Below are positions 40,162-48,726 of a stretch of DNA of 64,000 nt, in pieces (within the stretch, counting starts at the first letter, position 1; every line of letters starts with the position of its first letter). The stretch lies in assembly GCA_046328715.1 (NCBI GenBank), contig JAXLWB010000016.1:137813-201812 (forward strand), in the 5' to 3' direction. The translations under genes and the position numbers were made by a program. A model generated the notes under the pieces. That model did no database searches. It saw only the letters and a program-made list of their open reading frames with translations, and was not told the DNA's origin. The DNA is from JAXLWB01 sp046328715 (GTDB lineage Bacteria; Chloroflexota; Anaerolineae; Caldilineales; Caldilineaceae).

Positions 40162-40189
40162 AATTGTTAACAGAATTGTCAACAATTGT
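40162..40189. promoter_or_regulatory. GntR operator candidates upstream of its own gene
   Basis: AATTGTTAACA (40162-40172) and TGTCAACAATT (40178-40188) form a near-perfect inverted pair 20 bases before the GntR start. Each half resembles the palindrome at 39369-39380. Confidence 0.55.
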
Positions 40190-40261
40190 AGACCAATTAC
40201 CATGTCTCGTCAAACCAGACTGAAAAGATAGAGGAGAAAAGATAAAGGAAAGTATACGTTG

Positions 40262-40286
40262 TAGCACAAGAAAATATCTTGTGCTA
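40262..40286. repeat. family A hairpin core
   Basis: TAGCACAAGA-aaata-TCTTGTGCTA, the same core as the elements at 13393 and 31083 but without their shared outer ends. It lies in the 217-base gap 40143-40359, which holds no gene. Confidence 0.6.
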
Positions 40287-40359
40287 GGGATGACACGCAT
40301 GAACTGTTAAGTTCCGTCTTGCACAAAGTCAAGCAACAATGGGTGGTTGAGAAGGGGTT

Positions 40360-41016
40360 TTAGTCAACCACTGCATTTATGATCTTTTGCGCTCGTTCAA
40401 TCTCATCTGGCACGATGGTGTGGCCCATGTTGGGGTAAATTTGTTTGTCGACCACCGCGCCCATACGTGTCAGCACCTCAGCAGTTTCATGCACGCGCTC
40501 CTCTGGAATGTGAAAGTCCACGTTGCTACAACCGATAAAGACAGACATGCCACCAACGTTACCTGGATAATTGCGCGGTGTACCGGGTGGGCCGATCAAG
40601 CCGCCGCTAAAGACGAGCAAACCGCCCAAGCGTTGCCCATTGCGAGCCACAAACTCCGAAGCCAGACAAGCACCTTGTGAAAAACCGCCGATGATGATTT
40701 TCTCATTGGCAATCCCAGCCTCGCTGACCTGCTGCACCACCTCGGCAACGGTTTGTAGGGCCGACGATAAATAGGGCTCGTTCTGGGCGATGGGCGATAA
40801 AAAGCTGTAGGGATACCAGGTATTGCCCGCCGCTTGGGGTGCGAGATAGGCAAGCTCAGCGTGGTAGAGTTCTTTGGCTAATTCCAGGATGCTGAGTGCA
40901 GTTGCGCCTCGACCGTGAATGAGGATCAGGGCAGCTTTGGCATCGACAAGCGATCTGCCTGCGCGATAGAGCGGTTGGCCTTGATGGGGCGTTGGTTGGT
41001 TAGTTGCTGGTGTCAT
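40360..41016 (-). CDS. phospholipase/carboxylesterase family hydrolase (MhqD-like)
   Basis: Serine hydrolase of 218 residues with the GFSQGACLA nucleophile elbow, an aspartate in SNVDFHIPEERV and a histidine in NMGHTIVPDE. LILIHGRGATA is the oxyanion region. It follows a ring-cleaving dioxygenase gene on the same strand after 80 bases. In B. subtilis the same pair, MhqO or MhqE with MhqD, handles hydroquinones, so this enzyme may hydrolyse the ring-cleavage product or a related ester. The start ATG has no clear Shine-Dalgarno site. Confidence 0.88.
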   Translation of the reverse strand: MTPATNQPTPHQGQPLYRAGRSLVDAKAALILIHGRGATALSILELAKELYHAELAYLAPQAAGNTWYPYSFLSPIAQNEPYLSSALQTVAEVVQQVSEAGIANEKIIIGGFSQGACLASEFVARNGQRLGGLLVFSGGLIGPPGTPRNYPGNVGGMSVFIGCSNVDFHIPEERVHETAEVLTRMGAVVDKQIYPNMGHTIVPDEIERAQKIINAVVD

Positions 41017-41096
41017 GGAATGGAGGATAAATGGTAATTGGTAACAGGGTACTTACGCAATTACCCCGTTACCAGTAACAATCGTTGGATTATCTC

Positions 41097-42041
41097 TCAA
41101 ACGGCTTTGAGCGTGACCGGCACCACCGACTGCTCGATCTGTCTGCGTCGAGGTTCGAGCCAGTTGGGCAGCTTGAGATGGGTTCCCAATTCTTCAACCG
41201 CTTCGTCATAGGCGAAGCCAGGGGCGTCGGTTGCAATCTCGAAGAGCACGCCACTTGGCGCTCGGAAGTAGATCGAGTGAAAATATTGGCGATCCATCAC
41301 GGGCGAGACACCATAACCTGCCTTGTGCAACAGGCTCTTGTACTCGGCCTGTTCCGAATCATCCACGGTGCGGAAGGCAATATGATGTACCGAGCCGGCA
41401 CCCAAACTGCCGCGGCCCAGGTTCGGTTGCTCTAACAAATCGATGTAGAGGCCGATATCATCCGACGCTCCTTTGTAGCGGGATCGGTTTCCTTCCTGAC
41501 CAACAAACTGATAGCCCATCTGTGTGGTCAAAAGCTGCGCCGTTTTTTCTGCTTCGGCGACCCAGAGCGTTGCGCTGTGAAAACCTCGCAACTCATGTTG
41601 CCCTGAGATCGGTCCTGTGTCCCAGGAATCAAAACTCTGCTTTTCCTCGTTGACGACGAGTTCGATCATCATGTCATCCGGGTCACGAAAGCTGAGCACC
41701 TGGTTGCCAAAGCGGGCAGGTGCATCGCTGACGGTAATGCCATGCTGATCCAACCGTGTGCGCCAGTACTCCACCGATTGTGGCCGAATCGAATAAGCGG
41801 TTGCACCCACTTCGCCATTGCCACGTACGCCTGGCCCCATGTTACGCCAAGGGAAGAAGGTGAGGATAGTTCCCGGGGTACCGATCTTGTCGCCAAAGTA
41901 AAAGTGATAGGTGCCAGGATCGTCGAAGTTCACCGTCTTCTTGATCAGTCGTTGCCCCAACAGATTGTGATAGAAATCCAGATTGCGCTGCGGGTCACTG
42001 GCAATCGCCGTGATGTGGTGGATTCCTTGAACGGGTTGCAT
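41097..42041 (-). CDS. ring-cleaving dioxygenase, VOC fold (MhqO-like)
   Basis: Dioxygenase of 314 residues made of tandem vicinal-oxygen-chelate modules. It begins with IHHITAIASDPQRNLDFYHN, carrying the first metal histidine, and SVHHIAFRTVDDSEQAEYKS carries another in the second half; GVLFEIATDAPGFA holds the glutamate. FYFGDKIGTPGTILTFFPW is typical of hydroquinone/glyoxalase-like proteins such as MhqO. It would open hydroquinone or catechol-type rings with Fe(II). The start has AAGGAG upstream. The MhqD-like hydrolase is downstream, probably in the same operon. Confidence 0.9.
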   Translation of the reverse strand: MQPVQGIHHITAIASDPQRNLDFYHNLLGQRLIKKTVNFDDPGTYHFYFGDKIGTPGTILTFFPWRNMGPGVRGNGEVGATAYSIRPQSVEYWRTRLDQHGITVSDAPARFGNQVLSFRDPDDMMIELVVNEEKQSFDSWDTGPISGQHELRGFHSATLWVAEAEKTAQLLTTQMGYQFVGQEGNRSRYKGASDDIGLYIDLLEQPNLGRGSLGAGSVHHIAFRTVDDSEQAEYKSLLHKAGYGVSPVMDRQYFHSIYFRAPSGVLFEIATDAPGFAYDEAVEELGTHLKLPNWLEPRRRQIEQSVVPVTLKAV

Positions 42042-42210
42042 AAACTCTCTCCTTTTACCAATTGCGCTTGCAAACCTCTGAATTCCCGTGTCAACATGAG
42101 GGAGTCCGTGAACAATTTGACTTTCTACCTTTCAGACCCTACACTAAACTTACAGGAAAGTCGAATAGATTTGATAAAATTAATCAACCGATCTTTTTCG
42201 GAGGTATTCT

Positions 42211-43314
42211 ATGCCCGATCAACGTCTTATAAAGCTTGCCAAAGTACTGGTTCAATATTCCTTAGAAATTAAACCTGGAGAACAATTTTACATTCACACA
42301 TCCCCCCATGCCAGCGAATTGACACTGGCGGTCTACGAAGAGGCGCTCAAGGCTGGAGCGCACCCAACCGTCAACACAGTCTTGCCAGGGATAGAGGAAA
42401 TTTACTATCGATCTGCCTCCGATGAACAGCTAGACTTTGTTTCGCCCGTGCAAAAACTCATCGCCGAAACCTTCGATGTCCGGCTCATTATTGGCGCAGA
42501 GTATAACACGCGGCGCTTATCAGGCATAGATCCCAAACGGATTGCGCGCTCCCACATCGCTTCTGCACCGCTTTTTAAGCTCAACCGTGAACGCTTTGCC
42601 CAAAACAAACTCAAATGGTGCTATACCGAGTTGCCAACCCAGGCGACTGCGCAAGAAGCAGAGATGTCACTGTCCGATTACGAAGAGTTTGTATATGGTG
42701 CTGGCATGTTACATTTGGATGATCCAGTCGCTTTTTGGCGGGTTGAAGGTGACAAGCAGAGCAAACTCGCCGCCTGGCTGGCGGGTCACGACCAGGTTGT
42801 GCTCAAGGGGAAGTATGTGGATTTGACGATGTCGATTCAGGAGCGCACCTTTGTCGGAGCCGCAGGAAAATTAAACTTTCCGGACGGGGAAATTTACACC
42901 GGTCCTGTTGAAGAGTCGGTCAATGGTTGGATTCGTTTCAAATATCCTGCCATCCACGAAGGGCAAGAAGTCACAGACATCGAGTTATGGTTTGAGCAGG
43001 GGAAAGTCGTCAAAGAAAAAGCCAGCAAAAATCAAGAGTTTCTCACTACCCTGTTGGACAGTGATCCCGGGGCCCGCTATCTGGGTGAATGGGGCATCGG
43101 CACCAATTACGGCATCCAGAAATTTACCAAGAACATCCTCTTCGACGAAAAGATCGGTGGCACCATTCATCTTGCCTTGGGTGCAAGTTTGCCTGGAACT
43201 GGCGGCAAAAACGACTCCTCACTCCATTGGGACATGCTTTGTGATATGGCGGACGCCGAAATTGCGGTGGATGGGGAGTTGTTCTACAAGAATGGCAAGC
43301 CGGTGGTTGAGTAG
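42211..43314 (+). CDS. M29 family aminopeptidase
   Basis: Metallo-aminopeptidase of 367 residues of the M29 (AmpS/PepS/AmpT) family, releasing N-terminal residues from peptides in the cytoplasm. Metal-binding motifs of the family are visible: FPDGEIYTGPVEESVNG, YLGEWGIGTNYGIQ, LALGASLPGTGGKNDSSLHW with the histidines, and the aspartate in WDMLCDM. The start has GGAGG seven bases upstream. It is a single gene, convergent with the aldolase gene across a 70-base family C palindrome. Specificity is usually broad. Confidence 0.94.
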   Translation: MPDQRLIKLAKVLVQYSLEIKPGEQFYIHTSPHASELTLAVYEEALKAGAHPTVNTVLPGIEEIYYRSASDEQLDFVSPVQKLIAETFDVRLIIGAEYNTRRLSGIDPKRIARSHIASAPLFKLNRERFAQNKLKWCYTELPTQATAQEAEMSLSDYEEFVYGAGMLHLDDPVAFWRVEGDKQSKLAAWLAGHDQVVLKGKYVDLTMSIQERTFVGAAGKLNFPDGEIYTGPVEESVNGWIRFKYPAIHEGQEVTDIELWFEQGKVVKEKASKNQEFLTTLLDSDPGARYLGEWGIGTNYGIQKFTKNILFDEKIGGTIHLALGASLPGTGGKNDSSLHWDMLCDMADAEIAVDGELFYKNGKPVVE

Positions 43315-43332
43315 CGTGCCTCAAAGCTAGTT

Positions 43333-43402
43333 TTGTAACACGGATGGAAAGGAACTCGAATTTTATTCCCAATATCCGAGCTCCTTTCCATCCGTGGTAC
43401 AA
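43333..43402. repeat. family C palindromic repeat, copy 2
   Basis: Seventy bases, arms TTGTAACACGGATGGAAAGG and its near complement (24 of 26 positions pair). Same length and sequence type as 24417-24486. It lies between the convergent M29 and aldolase genes and ends seven bases before the aldolase stop, so it could act as a two-way terminator. Confidence 0.8.
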
Positions 43403-43409
43403 TTTACCT

Positions 43410-44147
43410 TTACGCTGGCGGGTTTTCTTGGAAGAGTGTAATCCCCATCTCCAAATATTTACCACGCTCCTCTGGCTTGGTAGGCGTGCCCATGCCGAGA
43501 CGAATCCCGGTACCCTGGAGTTGAGCGGCAACGTTGCGCATGCAATCATCGACGTTTTGCAAGGGATATTCCGGGTGGCCTTCCAGGCTAAAAGAGAGAT
43601 CATTCGGGCCAAAGGTCACGACATGTATGCCCGGTTTCGCCAAGTTGCGAATGTTGGTCACGGCTTCTACTGATTCAACCTGGATGCTAGTCACCACGTA
43701 ATTGTTCCACCAAGCGGCATAGGTCAGGCGATCCATACCCTTGGCCACACCGCGCAGACCCCGACGGGCTGCACCACCCCAACTGCGTCGCCCCACTTGC
43801 GGATAATAGGCATAGGCGATCAAATCATCCACAGTTGGCATTTCCATCACTTCTGGCACCAGGATGGCACTGACGCCTAAGTCAAGATAGCGGCCAGCCA
43901 GGTAGGCAAAGCGAGTGTGCGGCACACGCAACTGCACGTCGATGCCCAGATCCTCGGCAGCGGCGCAATAGGTCACCAACTGCTCTTCGCTAAAGGCAGT
44001 ATGCTGTCCATCGAGCCAAATGTAGTCAAATTTGCGCTTGGCGAGCATGGTCTCTAGTTGACTCTTGTTCATCGTGACATCACCACGGACCGAGACCAAC
44101 ACCTCACCCGCCTGGATACGCTGTCTGAGCGTTGCTGTTTGCGACAT
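43410..44147 (-). CDS. HpcH/HpaI family aldolase
   Basis: Class II aldolase of 245 residues that cleaves or forms 2-oxo-4-hydroxy acids with pyruvate as one partner. FDYIWLDGQHTAFSEEQL has the catalytic histidine region, ILVPEVMEMPTVDDLIAYAY the metal-binding glutamate, and VTFGPNDLSFSLE the metal-binding aspartate. ATG 44147 has AAGGAG seven bases upstream; the longer upstream frame is rejected. A family B repeat lies upstream. No homoprotocatechuate genes are near, so the natural substrate is open (rhamnonate- or gluconate-type are options). Confidence 0.9.
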   Translation of the reverse strand: MSQTATLRQRIQAGEVLVSVRGDVTMNKSQLETMLAKRKFDYIWLDGQHTAFSEEQLVTYCAAAEDLGIDVQLRVPHTRFAYLAGRYLDLGVSAILVPEVMEMPTVDDLIAYAYYPQVGRRSWGGAARRGLRGVAKGMDRLTYAAWWNNYVVTSIQVESVEAVTNIRNLAKPGIHVVTFGPNDLSFSLEGHPEYPLQNVDDCMRNVAAQLQGTGIRLGMGTPTKPEERGKYLEMGITLFQENPPA

Positions 44148-44195
44148 GAATTGCTCCTTATCAATTGAGTTTTGATTTACTTCGTGACAGCAGAG

Positions 44196-44291
44196 GATCG
44201 GTACACGGATCATGCTGACAGATGCCCCTAGGGCGCAGATCAAAGGCGGATTTTTGTGGATTTTTATCTGTCTTTGATCTGCGTACCGATC
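44196..44291. repeat. family B element, copy 3
   Basis: Ninety-six bases ending in GATCGGTAC and GTACCGATC. It shares a roughly 45-base right block (GGATTTTTATCTG, CTTTGATC, GCGTACCGATC) with the copy at 50558. Confidence 0.75.
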
Positions 44292-44347
44292 ATTTTCATC
44301 CTCTGTTCTGCATCAGACGTCTAATCGATTGTTATCTTTACTGATAT

Positions 44348-45220
44348 TTACTCTTCTACCGGCTGTGCTTTGACACGTATGGCCCCGTCGGCAGTCTGGA
44401 CGACCAGGCTCTCCTCATTACGTTCCAAACAAGCGCCAGGAGATCCACCCCCAGTGCGGTCGGTGAGGACCTGGGTTTCCAAGATCTGATAGACTTGCCC
44501 CTCAATTCTCGCTCGGGCTTCGCCGCGCCGTAGAGCGTTGAGTGCGGTCGCTTTGCGCTGTAGGATCAGGCTTGGTTCGTTCCAGTTGAGCCACTTTTCT
44601 TCTTCGCTGAAGGGGGCGGCATAGGTTGATTGCGTGTTATCCTGGGCCGTGCCCGGATCACCAGCAATAGCGCGCGCCATTCCTTCGGCAATCGCCTGCA
44701 TCATCAACCCGCGCCAACGGGGAAAGACTGTCTCAAAGGTAACCAACTCGGGCATCGGTGCGGACTGCTGGCTGAGAATGTTGCCCGTGTCATAATCTTC
44801 GGCGATCCAGTGGGCAGTCGCCCCGTAGACAGGCGCGCCCTCGTAAAACTGGCGCATCACATTCGGGCCGCGATAGGCTGGCAGTACGGCAGGGTGGATA
44901 TTAACGGCACCATAGGTAGGAATCGCACAAAGCTCAGGCGTAATCCGATAGGGGAAGGAAAGACAGGCGATCAAATCCGGCTGCAAGGAGCGGATCAGTG
45001 GCGTAGCAACCGAGCGCAGGCGAGTAGTCACCAACACATCGACATCTCGCGGTGCCTTCTTGACAATTTCAATATAGGAGGGCGTGGGTCGCGAGGTCGG
45101 CCCAGGCGTCGTTACCGCCAATACATGACGATGCCCCTGCTCATGGATCCAGTTGGTGAGCAGGTCATAGCCCAACGGGAGAAAATTAAAGGTGACGATA
45201 CGCAGCGCTGTGGCTTCCAC
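44348..45220 (-). CDS. formyltransferase family protein (Fmt-like)
   Basis: Protein of 290 residues with the Fmt-type formyltransferase fold. The start is GTG 45220, six bases after AAGGAG; an in-frame TTG at 45226 is too close to that site. The catalytic Asn and His are in VNIHPAVLPAYRGPN and the Asp in EDYDTGNIL. A C-terminal oligonucleotide-binding-like domain follows (EEKWLNWNEPSLILQRKATA). The N-terminal loop lacks the usual tetrahydrofolate-site text of true methionyl-tRNA formyltransferases. It may therefore formylate a sugar nucleotide or another amine. It stands alone, without def or fmt neighbours. Confidence 0.85.
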   Translation of the reverse strand: MEATALRIVTFNFLPLGYDLLTNWIHEQGHRHVLAVTTPGPTSRPTPSYIEIVKKAPRDVDVLVTTRLRSVATPLIRSLQPDLIACLSFPYRITPELCAIPTYGAVNIHPAVLPAYRGPNVMRQFYEGAPVYGATAHWIAEDYDTGNILSQQSAPMPELVTFETVFPRWRGLMMQAIAEGMARAIAGDPGTAQDNTQSTYAAPFSEEEKWLNWNEPSLILQRKATALNALRRGEARARIEGQVYQILETQVLTDRTGGGSPGACLERNEESLVVQTADGAIRVKAQPVEE

Positions 45221-45451
45221 GTTCAACTCCTTAGATGACGATATGGAATAACAGAAGGGAATGAGTTTGTGCTAGTTATTATAGTGGCAAACGACCCATA
45301 AACCCAGCAACCAGCAAGCGGATTCATTCATTGCAAACCATCCTTGTCAAGCGCTAAAGGATGATTTAGGATAGAGAGGCAAGAATCAACGCTCAGTTAC
45401 GGATTGGAAGTCGGCAGAGTTGTAATAACATGTATCACTACCGAAAAGTCC

Positions 45452-46279
45452 ATGTTTCATCAATTATCCACACCTCAGAACGAGCCGCACCACTCGAACA
45501 CGAAGTTAGACTTATACAATCAGCAGCTAGGTGTAGTGGAGAAAGCGATCTGGCAGCGCAAAGAACTACAGACGCTCAATCTGGCAGCCAATGGGCTTTC
45601 CGAAATCTCTGAGCAATTGGGCAATCTTACACAATTGCAGATGCTCGATCTCGGTCACAATCGACTGAGCGCCATCCCTGAAACGATCGGTAACCTGCTC
45701 GATCTGCGCTTTCTCTATCTCAGCAACAACCAACTGACCACGCTGCCCGACTCGTTGCAAACATTGCAACAACTCCTTTACTTCAATTGCACCGACAATC
45801 AACTGATCGAACTGCCAGCATGGTTTGGCAAGTTACAGTCATTGGTTGAAGTAAGGCTTTACAACAATCAATTGCGAGGTCTGCCCGAATCCATCGGGAA
45901 TTTGTCACAACTACGCGAATTTCACTTAATGCATAACCAGTTGACAACGCTGCCAGGAAATATCGGTGGGCTCCGCACGTTGCACAAACTTGACCTGCAA
46001 GGCAATCGCATCTCTACCCTGCCCAACACGGTTGGCGACTTGGCTGCGCTGCGTGAGTTGAATTTGCGTGACAATCAGTTGGCTCTGTTGCCGGAGTCGA
46101 TTGGAATACTGTCCAATCTACGTCATCTCGATCTGCGCGCCAATCGACTCACTGCCTTACCCAACAGCCTGATTAAATTGAAGTCACTGGAAAAGTTAGA
46201 TTTACGTTGGAACCGTTTCACCATACTTCCACACTGGCTCCCCCAACTCGAACGTCAAGGTTGCATCATCTACACCTAA
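45452..46279 (+). CDS. leucine-rich repeat protein
   Basis: Protein of 275 residues built of about nine 23-residue leucine-rich repeats of the form LPxxIGxLxxLxxLxLxxNQLTx (for example LPESIGNLSQLREFHLMHNQ). It has no signal peptide, kinase or GTPase domain, so it is a free-standing cytoplasmic LRR protein. The start is uncertain: ATG 45452 has no strong site, and a TTG at 45404 is in frame. Such proteins usually mediate protein contacts. It is convergent with the isochorismate synthase gene, 26 bases away. Confidence 0.9.
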   Translation: MFHQLSTPQNEPHHSNTKLDLYNQQLGVVEKAIWQRKELQTLNLAANGLSEISEQLGNLTQLQMLDLGHNRLSAIPETIGNLLDLRFLYLSNNQLTTLPDSLQTLQQLLYFNCTDNQLIELPAWFGKLQSLVEVRLYNNQLRGLPESIGNLSQLREFHLMHNQLTTLPGNIGGLRTLHKLDLQGNRISTLPNTVGDLAALRELNLRDNQLALLPESIGILSNLRHLDLRANRLTALPNSLIKLKSLEKLDLRWNRFTILPHWLPQLERQGCIIYT

Positions 46280-46305
46280 CCAACAATTCCACAATCCCCA
46301 CTTCC

Positions 46306-47742
46306 TCACCTGACCCCCAGTGCGTTGAGAATGGGACGGAATTTCAACGCCGTCTCGTCCCACTCCTTTTGCGGGTCCGAGGCGGCGACGATACCAGCGC
46401 CGGCATGAAGCCAGACACGCTCGTGGTCAGTGACCGCCGAACGAATGGCGACGCTGAAAGTTCCTTCCAAGTGACGGTTGACAATGCCGACCGGTGCCCC
46501 ATACCAACCGCGAGGTACAGGCTCATTTTGGCTGATGAAGGCCAGCGCTTGTTCCTTGGGCGAGCCGCCAAGCGCCGGTGTGGGGTGGAGTAGCCGGACC
46601 AGGTCGAAGATGGTTTGGGGCTGGGCCAGCGTTCCTTGGATGGGTGTATAGAGGTGTTGAATGTTGCTCAATTTGAGCAATTGTGCGGTTTGCGGAATAC
46701 AGAGATCCCTACAAAGCGGGGCCAAGCGGCTGCGAATGGCATCAACGACCAGTTTGTGTTCATGCTGGTTCTTCTCGCTGTTGAGCAGTTCTTGTCCCAA
46801 CCGATCATCTTCTGCCGGAGTTGCGCCACGCCGTTCGGAACCGGCCAGCCCCATCGTTTGGATCTGCTGCCCTTGCAAGTTAATTAACAATTCCGGGGAG
46901 GCACCGAAGAAGACATGCTCGGCAATCGGCTCGAAGAGAAAACGAAAGCAATCAGGATAATGTGCGTTTAAAAACGTCAGTGCCGCATCGGTGTTGACCT
47001 GTTGGCGAAAACGCAGTTCACAGACGCGTGAAAGCACGACCTTATTCAAACGCCCACCGTTGAAGGCATCCAACGCCCGGTTGAGCATTGCCTCCCAACT
47101 GGCAAAGTTCATGGGGTAACTGCGATTCTGCAATGCAGATTGGTCAGTCGATGTCTCTACCATCGTCTGCTGGAGTTGTTCAATCCGTTCATGGAGCGCA
47201 TCGGTCAACTGTTGACGCAGTTCAATTAGATCGCTATGTTCGCTGCTTTCCAAGAGTGCATTGATGGTCAACCAGGCCTCTTTTTGACCAGACGTTGGTG
47301 CATAGAGTGCAAACTGGTAGTGCGGCAGGATAAATTGAGCTGGATAATAGATCGACCAAGTGTTATCCGGCGTAAAGTCGTCACTAAACGCAAAGCCGCC
47401 AAAAAGCTGCGGTTCAGCAAAGGCAGGAATCCCATCAGCGATTTGCGCATCGGCGAAGAGCAACTCAGCCTCATTCGCAATCGTTTGAAAACGATGCGGG
47501 CTGAGCGAGCGCAGATCGGCAGCAACGCCAAAAGCAACGTAGGTGACCGCTGTGCGCGGGTCTTGCCAGTAGAAGCGCTCCTGCCCAGACGCTGCACCCA
47601 GCACCCTCATCGGCTCGACGCCCGGACAAGGCAAACTGACCGAAACCAGCCATCGCCGCTCCTCGGCAACCTGCTCAGTTGCTGGCTCTACACTTTCCTC
47701 AAAGGCAAGCTCTTCCGCTTGAACTTCCACATATGCGTTCAC
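46306..47742 (-). CDS. isochorismate synthase
   Basis: Chorismate-utilising enzyme of 478 residues that converts chorismate to isochorismate for menaquinone or salicylate/catechol siderophore synthesis. Family signatures are GSERRGATPAEDDRLGQELL, LNSEKNQHEHKLVVDAIRS, HLYTPIQGTL, HPTPALGGSPKEQAL, RGWYGAPVGI and WLHAGAGIVAASDPQKEWDE. The start is GTG after AAGGTG. It lies 33 bases after the TetR gene on the same strand, an unusual regulator for this step. No other men or ent genes are in the window, so the branch served is open. Confidence 0.93.
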   Translation of the reverse strand: MNAYVEVQAEELAFEESVEPATEQVAEERRWLVSVSLPCPGVEPMRVLGAASGQERFYWQDPRTAVTYVAFGVAADLRSLSPHRFQTIANEAELLFADAQIADGIPAFAEPQLFGGFAFSDDFTPDNTWSIYYPAQFILPHYQFALYAPTSGQKEAWLTINALLESSEHSDLIELRQQLTDALHERIEQLQQTMVETSTDQSALQNRSYPMNFASWEAMLNRALDAFNGGRLNKVVLSRVCELRFRQQVNTDAALTFLNAHYPDCFRFLFEPIAEHVFFGASPELLINLQGQQIQTMGLAGSERRGATPAEDDRLGQELLNSEKNQHEHKLVVDAIRSRLAPLCRDLCIPQTAQLLKLSNIQHLYTPIQGTLAQPQTIFDLVRLLHPTPALGGSPKEQALAFISQNEPVPRGWYGAPVGIVNRHLEGTFSVAIRSAVTDHERVWLHAGAGIVAASDPQKEWDETALKFRPILNALGVR

Positions 47743-47775
47743 AGGTCACCTTATCTTCGCTCGTTGTAGCTATTT

Positions 47776-48375
47776 CTAATTGTGCCCAACACTTCTTAAT
47801 AATACCGGCAGCAAGGCGCTGACAATCCGTTGCGGTTCCGGTTCGCCGGTGTAAACCCAACGAATGATCACGGCATTGATCGCCCCCATCCAGGCGTAGG
47901 AAACGACATCAATATCCAGTGGAGAAATCTCGCCGACTGCCACTGCTTCTTGCAGATACTTGCCAATCAGGCGCGCAAAACGATCATTCGTCTCCTGGCG
48001 CTTCTGCTCAAAGGGCGCACCCAGGCCCACTGCTTGGATTAACATCAGTTTGGCAGGGCGACGGTAGCGACCAAAGGTCTCGACAATCGCTTCCAAGGCC
48101 ACACTCACCCGTGCCATGCCTTCTTGTTGTTGCGAGATCGCTTCGGTCACGCGCCGTTCCAAAAGGTTGGCAAATTGATCAACCAGCGCCAGAAAGAGCC
48201 GCTCTTTGTTCGGAAAATGGAAGTAGATGGAGCCTTTTGAGGTACCCGACTCTTCGACAATCTCATCCATGCGTGTATCGTGATAGCCTTTGCTGGCGAA
48301 GACGCCAAGCGCCGCATCGAGAATTTTGTCTCGTGTACCTTCCGGGTCACGCGTTGTTTTTCTAGAATCGAACAT
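47776..48375 (-). CDS. TetR/AcrR family regulator
   Basis: Repressor of 199 residues. The helix-turn-helix domain is TRDKILDAALGVFASKGYHD then MDEIVEESGTSKGSIYFHF. The C-terminal half is a helical ligand domain ending in a WVYTGEPEPQRIVSALL helix, similar to regulators with a TetR_C bundle for hydrophobic ligands. ATG 48375 follows an in-frame TTG. It is upstream of isochorismate synthase and divergent from the MOSC gene, whose promoter carries GACTGGTCAGTC. It probably controls both sides. Confidence 0.92.
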   Translation of the reverse strand: MFDSRKTTRDPEGTRDKILDAALGVFASKGYHDTRMDEIVEESGTSKGSIYFHFPNKERLFLALVDQFANLLERRVTEAISQQQEGMARVSVALEAIVETFGRYRRPAKLMLIQAVGLGAPFEQKRQETNDRFARLIGKYLQEAVAVGEISPLDIDVVSYAWMGAINAVIIRWVYTGEPEPQRIVSALLPVLLRSVGHN

Positions 48376-48421
48376 CAATCGTTTCTCACTTTCTACGCAG
48401 ATACCATACCTACAAAAATTG

Positions 48422-48514
48422 GATCGGCACGCAAATGATACAGATGTTGCGGACCTTTTATCGGTTTTGGCCTACGTCTATCCTGGCAACTTCCGCTTGA
48501 TTCGCGTACCGATC
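48422..48514. repeat. family B element, copy 4
   Basis: Ends are GATCGGCACGC (48422-48432) and GCGTACCGATC (48504-48514). It lies in the 351-base divergent gap between the TetR and MOSC genes. Confidence 0.65.
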
Positions 48515-48592
48515 ACACCCTGTTCATATCAAGATGCAGCGAACAAAGTCGTGGTACAATGCTACATATTGATTTTTATTTGTCCACAAACC

Positions 48593-48621
48593 GACTGGTC
48601 AGTCTAGTTATAGAGTATAAT
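48593..48621 (+). promoter_or_regulatory. MOSC gene promoter with TetR-type palindrome
   Basis: TATAAT at 48616-48621 is a strong -10. GACTGGTCAGTC (48593-48604), with GACTG/CAGTC arms, covers the -35 position. A repressor bound there would block the MOSC gene; the adjacent TetR is the natural candidate. Confidence 0.45.
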
Positions 48622-48726
48622 ATAGTCAGTAAAGCGGAACAAGTATCGAGTGTTCCAATTTCAGAGATTGGGGACCTTTGGCAGGACATATTAATTCACA
48701 GAATTACAAAGGAGAGGAGCATCAAT

